9,235 nt of DNA, from positions 1 through 9,235 of the forward strand of contig CAKTFD010000088.1 of assembly GCA_934553285.1 (NCBI GenBank), read 5' to 3'. Shown here one piece after another: positions 6,042 to 9,235 of the stretch (positions within the stretch are counted from its first letter, which is position 1; every line of letters begins with the position of its first letter). Position numbers and translations under genes: made by a program. The notes below the pieces were generated by a model. It searched no databases. It was given only the letters and a program-made list of their open reading frames with translations, and was not told where the DNA came from. This DNA is from an uncultured Faecalibacterium sp. (lineage in GTDB: Bacteria; Bacillota; Clostridia; Oscillospirales; Ruminococcaceae).

Positions 6042-6736
6042 TCAACGGCGTTCTTTGCGTTGACCATAATCCATGATGCCGCCGCAGCTGTTGCCCATGG
6101 CGTGGCTGTACTCGCACATGATAAAGGGCTTTTCCGGGTGCTCTGCCAAAAACTTTTCGATGTCTGCCACCGGGGTATACATCTGGCTTTCCATATCGGA
6201 GGCGGCGGGGTATTCCCGGTTTCAGAAAATGCCCTCGTAGTGCACAAGGCGGCTGGGGTCGGTGCGGCGGAAATATCCTCGGTATAGCCGATATAAACGC
6301 CGTTGCACCAGACGGCGGCGGCGCTGTCCGCACCGTTCAGGCGCAGATAGCAGCTTGCCCAGTTTTCCGGCAGGGTGAAACTGCGCTGGTATTCCTCGAT
6401 GGGGTTATAGTCCTGCGGAATTTCGCCGGGGTGCAGCTTTTCGTGGCCGTCCCACGGGTACTGGGTGTTGACGTAATGGGGCGTGCCATAGGGCTTGCCG
6501 GGCTTTTGCAGGCTCTGCATCTGGATAAAGCCCGGCACCGTCATGGTGTCCCACTCCGAGAAGGGCGAGGTCAGATTTTCCGCGTAGCGGAAGTTCCACT
6601 CGCCGTCTAAGCTGACGGTCAGGGGCAGTTCTGGGCTGGTCTGGTCGGCAAAATGGGCATGGAAGGGCAGGCGGTTCTGCTGGAAAATTTCCGGGTCGGC
6701 CAGCAGTGCCGGGGTGATCGGTTCGTGTAAAGGCAT
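6042..6736 (-). pseudogene. lacZ: Beta-galactosidase (GH2) remnant, internally deleted
   Basis: The first 150 or so residues (from the ATG at 6736, with AGGAGG 8 bases upstream) match the start of LacZ-type GH2 enzymes. Examples are NRLPFHAHF, SLDGEWNFRYAEN, VPGFIQMQ, YGTPHYVNTQYPWDG, YQRSFTLPENW and VWCNGVYIGYTED. Near 6270-6280 the homology leaves this frame. It resumes in another frame with RRTDPSRLVHYEG, then a TGA at 6222-6224 where Trp is expected, then NREYPAASDMESQMY, PFIMCEYSHAMGNSCGG and MDYG, ending at a TGA at 6042. CEY-HAMGNS carries the GH2 nucleophile Glu. The acid/base motif and about 300 residues between GYTED and TDPSR are missing, as is everything after the nucleophile (usual length about 1000). 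The main frame instead reads through nonsense to 5999. This is a clear pseudogene. Lactose or plant galactoside hydrolysis was its former role. Confidence 0.88.
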
Positions 6737-6771
6737 ATCGGGTACCTCCTCAAATTTTCAAATGAGCTCTA

Positions 6772-6819
6772 TGCAAAAAACGGCTGCCCAAAGCGAAGGA
6801 AAGGCAGCCGTTTTTTGCA
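6772..6819. terminator. Strong bidirectional terminator upstream of the lacZ remnant
   Basis: A perfect 17-bp stem pairs 6772-6788 (TGCAAAAAACGGCTGCC) with 6803-6819, with a 14-base loop. A-run on one side and T-run on the other make it a terminator in both directions. It stops minus-strand transcripts from the DUF624 gene only 36 bases before the lacZ start codon, leaving almost no room for a lacZ promoter. Confidence 0.92.
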
Positions 6820-6837
6820 GAATGGAGATATGCTGTT

Positions 6838-6960
6838 TTATGATGAAGAAGCAGAAAATGTCTCAATCGTTCTCCCGCTTGGCTTGGATCTGTTCTTCCA
6901 GATGCAGGCTTTTTTCAATGGGGCATAAGTTGCCATCATGGCCAGCAGGTTGGGCACCCA
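6838..6960 (-). pseudogene. Scrambled 3' remnant downstream of the DUF624 frame
   Basis: Minus-strand sequence just past the DUF624 stop contains family-like residues in the -1 frame (GQWVPNLLAMMATYAPLKK). It also contains a helical, charged tail in the third frame (EKSLHLEEQIQAKREND, stop at 6863-6865). Neither has a start or a ribosome binding site. Together they look like joined pieces of one or two genes. The origin of the charged tail is not recognised. Confidence 0.4.
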
Positions 6961-7448
6961 CTGCCCAGTGTCAGCAGCAGCACCATGTCCAACACCAGCA
7001 CCAGCGCAAAACCCGCCGAGACCGTTGTCATCTGGGGCAGCACAAAGGCAGCGTAAACCACCAGCTCCCACAGCAGGGTGAACACTATGCCGGGCACAAG
7101 GCTGCTTTTAAAGCTCTGCTTCCACACCCGTTTGTAGGTGTGCCACCAGAAGCCCGGCTCGTCCCGCAACGCGCGCAGGATGGTATCGTACAGGCAGGTC
7201 AACGCCGGGCCAACCAGCCACCCGGTGGCAGCTGCCGCCAGCAGACACAGGGGCAGGCTGCCCAGCCAGAGGGCAATACCTGCCAGAATTGCTGCCGGGG
7301 CACAGGCTAACATTGCCAGTGCCCCAGACAGGAAAATACCGTCCAAGTCCCGGCTCAGGGTCTCCCAAAGCCGTGCCGCACCCTTTTTGCGGGGAGTATC
7401 CGGGTCAACACCCGCACCTTCCGGCATATATTCCCGACCAAACAGCAT
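6936..7448 (-). CDS. DUF624 (YesL-like) membrane protein, 3' end disrupted
   Basis: The open frame gives 170 residues starting at the ATG at 7448, with AGAGGTG 8 bases upstream. The start MLFGREYMPEGAGVDP, then KKGAARLWETLSRDL, four hydrophobic segments, and YDTILRALRDEPGFWWHTYKRVWKQSFKSSLVPG match DUF624 proteins. These are small membrane proteins found beside sugar ABC transporters, with no established biochemical role. Family members are usually above 200 residues. Here the frame ends abruptly as LLLTLGSGCPTCWP and stop. A one-base shift near 6955-6960 would give LLLTLGQWVPNLLAMMATYAPLKK, a more family-like continuation, which then runs to 6838 as unrelated sequence. In the third frame EKSLHLEEQIQAKREND ends at 6863. 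I infer a frameshift plus deletion at the 3' end, so the gene is probably not fully functional. Confidence 0.7.
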   Translation of the reverse strand: MLFGREYMPEGAGVDPDTPRKKGAARLWETLSRDLDGIFLSGALAMLACAPAAILAGIALWLGSLPLCLLAAAATGWLVGPALTCLYDTILRALRDEPGFWWHTYKRVWKQSFKSSLVPGIVFTLLWELVVYAAFVLPQMTTVSAGFALVLVLDMVLLLTLGSGCPTCWP

Positions 7449-7472
7449 TTTCGTTCACCTCTCTATGGCTCT

Positions 7473-7478
7473 ATTGTA
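7473..7478 (-). promoter_or_regulatory. Possible extended -10 of the DUF624 gene
   Basis: On the minus strand TGCTACAAT gives an extended -10 (TACAAT at 7473-7478), about 25 bases before the start codon. No convincing -35 lies 17 bases upstream. Confidence 0.45.
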
Positions 7479-7500
7479 GCATAGAAAACCCAAAAGCGGT

Positions 7501-7526
7501 TGCAGAAAAGCGACTGCTTTCCTGCA
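7501..7526 (-). terminator. Hairpin after the esterase gene, possible weak terminator
   Basis: An 11-bp stem with one G-U pair on the minus strand (TGCAGGAAAGC with GCTTTTCTGCA, 4-base loop) lies 13 bases after the esterase stop. It is followed by AACCGCTTTTGGG rather than a proper U-tract. It may end the transcript weakly. Confidence 0.45.
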
Positions 7527-7538
7527 GAAATCCGGCAT

Positions 7539-8279
7539 TTATTCTAAACTTTTATAAGCATCCAGATACCGCAAGCCCAGCGTCCGCAGGCTTTCAGTTG
7601 TGAAATGCAGCCCGTCCGGACGAGCAGCCAACCCAGCCGCAGATACCACAGCACACTTTGGCAGTTGCGCGGCCAGTTCCGGCAGACGATGGTTGAACTC
7701 CCACAGCAGCTCCGCCGGGGTACCGTGGAAACCGTTTTCCGGGTAGCCCAGTTCCCCCACTACGATAGGCAGCTCGCCCAGTTCTGCCCTAAAGCCGCGC
7801 ATGGTGCGCAGGAACTGCTCCGGGTAGGCTTCCAGCTGCTCCGGGGCAAGGCAGTCGCTCTCGCCCTGATGCCACAAAATCGCGGTCAGGGCGGAGGTGC
7901 GCATTGCCAGCTTTGCCTGAAACACTGCGTGGTCAAACAGTACCTCCCCCGGCTGCCACTGGCTGATGCGGGTGCCGCCGTCGGCGCAGGGGATCAGGCC
8001 GATTTTTGCCCCAGTTTCTTTTTGCAGCTGCGCCGCAAAGCTGGTGGCAAGGTTTGCGCCGCTGCGGGGAACTGCACCCTCTGCCACCGCGCGGTCTACG
8101 TTGATGGGCTCACTCATAGGCTGCCAGCGCCCCATGCGCAGCATAAAGCAGTCCGGGGCGGTGATGGCATTCTCCGGGGTCAGATCGCCCCGCCCTGCCA
8201 TATTAGACTGTCCCACCAGTAAAAACGAGCGGATGCCCTGTGCCGCCTCGTGCAGACCATCGTTGATCCATAGTGCCAT
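7539..8279 (-). CDS. SGNH-type carbohydrate esterase (SASA / CE6-like)
   Basis: The 246-residue protein has the block pattern of sialate O-acetylesterase/acetylxylan esterase relatives. FLLVGQSNMAGRG (residues 19-31) carries the nucleophile Ser25. LIPCADGGTRISQW (95-108) is the glycine block. ILWHQGESD (134-142) carries the conserved His-Gln-Gly-Glu. RPDGLHFT (220-227) supplies Asp222 and His225. Such enzymes remove O-acetyl groups from sugars such as acetylated xylan, or from sialic acid. There is no signal peptide, so it probably acts in the cytosol on imported oligosaccharides. The length is typical for the single-domain form and all motifs are intact, unlike its neighbours lacZ and DUF624. 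The start at 8279 is supported by AGGAGG 9 bases upstream. It is divergent from the response regulator, which may control it. The exact substrate cannot be read from sequence. Confidence 0.85.
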   Translation of the reverse strand: MALWINDGLHEAAQGIRSFLLVGQSNMAGRGDLTPENAITAPDCFMLRMGRWQPMSEPINVDRAVAEGAVPRSGANLATSFAAQLQKETGAKIGLIPCADGGTRISQWQPGEVLFDHAVFQAKLAMRTSALTAILWHQGESDCLAPEQLEAYPEQFLRTMRGFRAELGELPIVVGELGYPENGFHGTPAELLWEFNHRLPELAAQLPKCAVVSAAGLAARPDGLHFTTESLRTLGLRYLDAYKSLE

Positions 8280-8310
8280 AACAAAACGCCTCCTGCGTGT
8301 TTTTTACCCC

Positions 8311-8316
8311 AGTATA
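8311..8316 (-). promoter_or_regulatory. Extended -10 of the esterase gene
   Basis: On the minus strand TGCTATACT gives an extended -10 (TATACT at 8311-8316) about 30 bases before the start codon. No good -35 is present, which fits activator-dependent expression. The inverted repeat at 8323-8351 lies directly upstream. Confidence 0.6.
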
Positions 8317-8322
8317 GCACAA

Positions 8323-8351
8323 AAGCAGCCGACATTCACGAACGGCTGCTT
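8323..8351. promoter_or_regulatory. Inverted repeat between esterase and response regulator
   Basis: AAGCAGCCG (8323-8331) and CGGCTGCTT (8343-8351) are perfect 9-bp inverted arms with an 11-base spacer. The repeat lies between the divergent promoters. It may be an operator. On the minus strand the stem is followed by TTTT, so a short terminator for antisense transcription is the alternative. Confidence 0.5.
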
Positions 8352-8358
8352 CTATGCT
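8329..8358 (+). promoter_or_regulatory. Possible promoter of the response regulator gene
   Basis: CCGACA (8329-8334), an 18-base spacer and TATGCT (8353-8358) form a weak sigma-70-like promoter that overlaps the inverted repeat. Confidence 0.3.
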
Positions 8359-8387
8359 GTGAAAATGATGAAGAAGGAGAGATCGTT

Positions 8388-9235
8388 TTGCATACGCTGT
8401 TGATCGTGGACGATGAGGAGATCGAGCGCGAGGGTATGGCGCAGTTCATCCCGTGGGATACCTATAAAATGAAGGTAGTGGGCATGGCGCGCAACGGTGC
8501 CGAGGGTCTGGAAAAGATTGCAAAATACAAGCCCGACCTTGCCATTGTGGATATCAAGATGCCGGTGATGAACGGCATTGAGATGATCCGCAAAGCAAAG
8601 GAGCAGTACCCGGACATGACCTTTGTGGTGCTGGCCGATGCCGCCGCAGAGCCCAGCCTTGAAAACGCTGTACAGGTGCTGAAAAAGGAGTTCAAGCGGT
8701 TCGAGACCGTGAATATGCTCTCGGCTGCCAGCCGCACCGGCACATTGGAAGAGCTTGCCACCCTGTTCCAGCAGGTGCAGGAGCTTTTGCAGCTGAACCC
8801 GGACGAGAACGAGACCGCCCTGCTGCGCCCCAGCCAGAACGCCGCTTTGCCGGAAACGGTAAACGAAATTTTTGATATCCGCGCCCTGCGGCAGGCGGGC
8901 AGCTACGAGGAACTGCTGCGGGAATTGGCCCTTGCCTTCGCCCGGATGGAAGCAAAAAACTACCGTCCTCGGCAGCGACAGCAGCTGTGCGAACTGGCAT
9001 GGAAGCTGTTGTTTGAGGGCAAGCCCCCGCCGGAGGATGCACTGGCGGCTTGGGCGGATGCCCTGACTGCAGCATGGAGCCTGCCGCAGCCGGATGCCCG
9101 CAGCCGGGAGATCTTTCTGGCTATTTACGAAAACCTCTCCGACCCGGATTTCAGTTTGCAGACCATTGCGCAGCAGCGGCTGTTCATGAGCGAGGACCAC
9201 TTGCGGCGCATCTTCTCCCAGATGACCGGCGAGCG
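8388..9235 (+). CDS. AraC-type (YesN-like) response regulator, partial, degenerate receiver
   Basis: The frame is open from a TTG start at 8388 to the window edge (282 codons, C-terminus missing). TTG is chosen because AAGGAG lies 8 bases upstream and LLIVDDEE, the first receiver strand, begins at residue 4. The next in-frame ATG, residue 17, would cut this off. The receiver keeps the acidic pocket (Asp8, Asp9) and the phosphoacceptor Asp55 in LAIVDIKMPVMNG. Two invariant positions are lost: the Ser/Thr after strand 4 is Ala83 (FVVLADAAAEP) and the Lys-Pro of strand 5 is replaced by NMLSAAS (109-115). A glutamine- and leucine-rich helical linker follows (about 120-250). Then comes the first helix-turn-helix of an AraC domain, SLQTIAQQRLFMSEDHLRRIFSQMTGE (256-282). 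Such regulators usually pair with a LytS/YesM-type histidine kinase and control sugar uptake genes. No kinase is visible here. Confidence 0.82.
   Translation, partial: MHTLLIVDDEEIEREGMAQFIPWDTYKMKVVGMARNGAEGLEKIAKYKPDLAIVDIKMPVMNGIEMIRKAKEQYPDMTFVVLADAAAEPSLENAVQVLKKEFKRFETVNMLSAASRTGTLEELATLFQQVQELLQLNPDENETALLRPSQNAALPETVNEIFDIRALRQAGSYEELLRELALAFARMEAKNYRPRQRQQLCELAWKLLFEGKPPPEDALAAWADALTAAWSLPQPDARSREIFLAIYENLSDPDFSLQTIAQQRLFMSEDHLRRIFSQMTGE

Noticed and set aside
7605..8222. Plus-strand open frame opposite the esterase
   Set aside because: The esterase has all SGNH motifs in the other strand; this frame has none.
8352..9200. Minus-strand open frame opposite the response regulator
   Set aside because: Receiver and AraC motifs are on the plus strand; this frame is a low-complexity antisense translation.
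1..9235. CRISPR array, tRNA, rRNA, insertion sequence or prophage
   Set aside because: No regularly spaced repeats, no tRNA cloverleaf, no transposase motif and no terminal inverted repeats of IS type were seen. The deletions in lacZ and DUF624 show no IS remnant.

Overview
The window looks like chromosome of a gut Clostridia member, most likely Faecalibacterium or a close Oscillospiraceae relative. The reasons are GC-rich coding sequence with AGGAGG-type ribosome binding sites, an ATP-dependent PEP carboxykinase next to sugar PTS genes, the style of the DUF624 and YesN-type genes, and short AT-rich intergenic regions with strong intrinsic terminators. The genus is an inference from family resemblance.

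Layout. (1) 1-250: the 3' end of pckA on the plus strand, closed by a strong terminator. (2) 346-1008: a small plus-strand regulator with an XRE-type helix-turn-helix and a hydrophobic DUF1648-like C-terminus, followed by a terminator that also serves the converging operon. (3) 1186-5722: a complete muropeptide-salvage locus. The minus-strand operon murQ-murP-mupG is read away from the divergent repressor gene murR. One perfect inverted repeat (4731-4752) lies in the shared promoter region and overlaps the -35 elements of both promoters. (4) 5797-6865: a decay zone. It holds a lacZ (GH2 beta-galactosidase) remnant with an internal deletion, a frame change and an in-frame stop, plus an unexplained stretch. 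(5) 6936-7448: a DUF624 membrane protein whose 3' end is scrambled. (6) 7539-8279: an intact SGNH/SASA-type carbohydrate esterase on the minus strand. (7) 8388-9235: a divergent plus-strand AraC-type response regulator with a TTG start. It runs off the window and its receiver domain is degenerate.

How the genes work together. By family knowledge, MurP imports and phosphorylates a MurNAc sugar, probably the MurNAc-GlcNAc disaccharide because MupG is present. MupG splits the phosphorylated disaccharide into MurNAc-6-P and GlcNAc. MurQ removes the lactyl ether to give GlcNAc-6-P and D-lactate. MurR (RpiR family, SIS sugar-phosphate sensor) probably represses until MurNAc-6-P accumulates. No EIIA domain is seen, so a general EIIA encoded elsewhere is expected. 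The right-hand part (lacZ remnant, DUF624, esterase, YesN-like regulator) has the composition of a plant- or host-glycan utilisation locus that has lost pieces.

Nothing here is a clearly new biological system. The items most worth checking are the shared mur operator, the decay pattern in lacZ and DUF624, and the receiver domain that lacks its conserved Ser/Thr and Lys.
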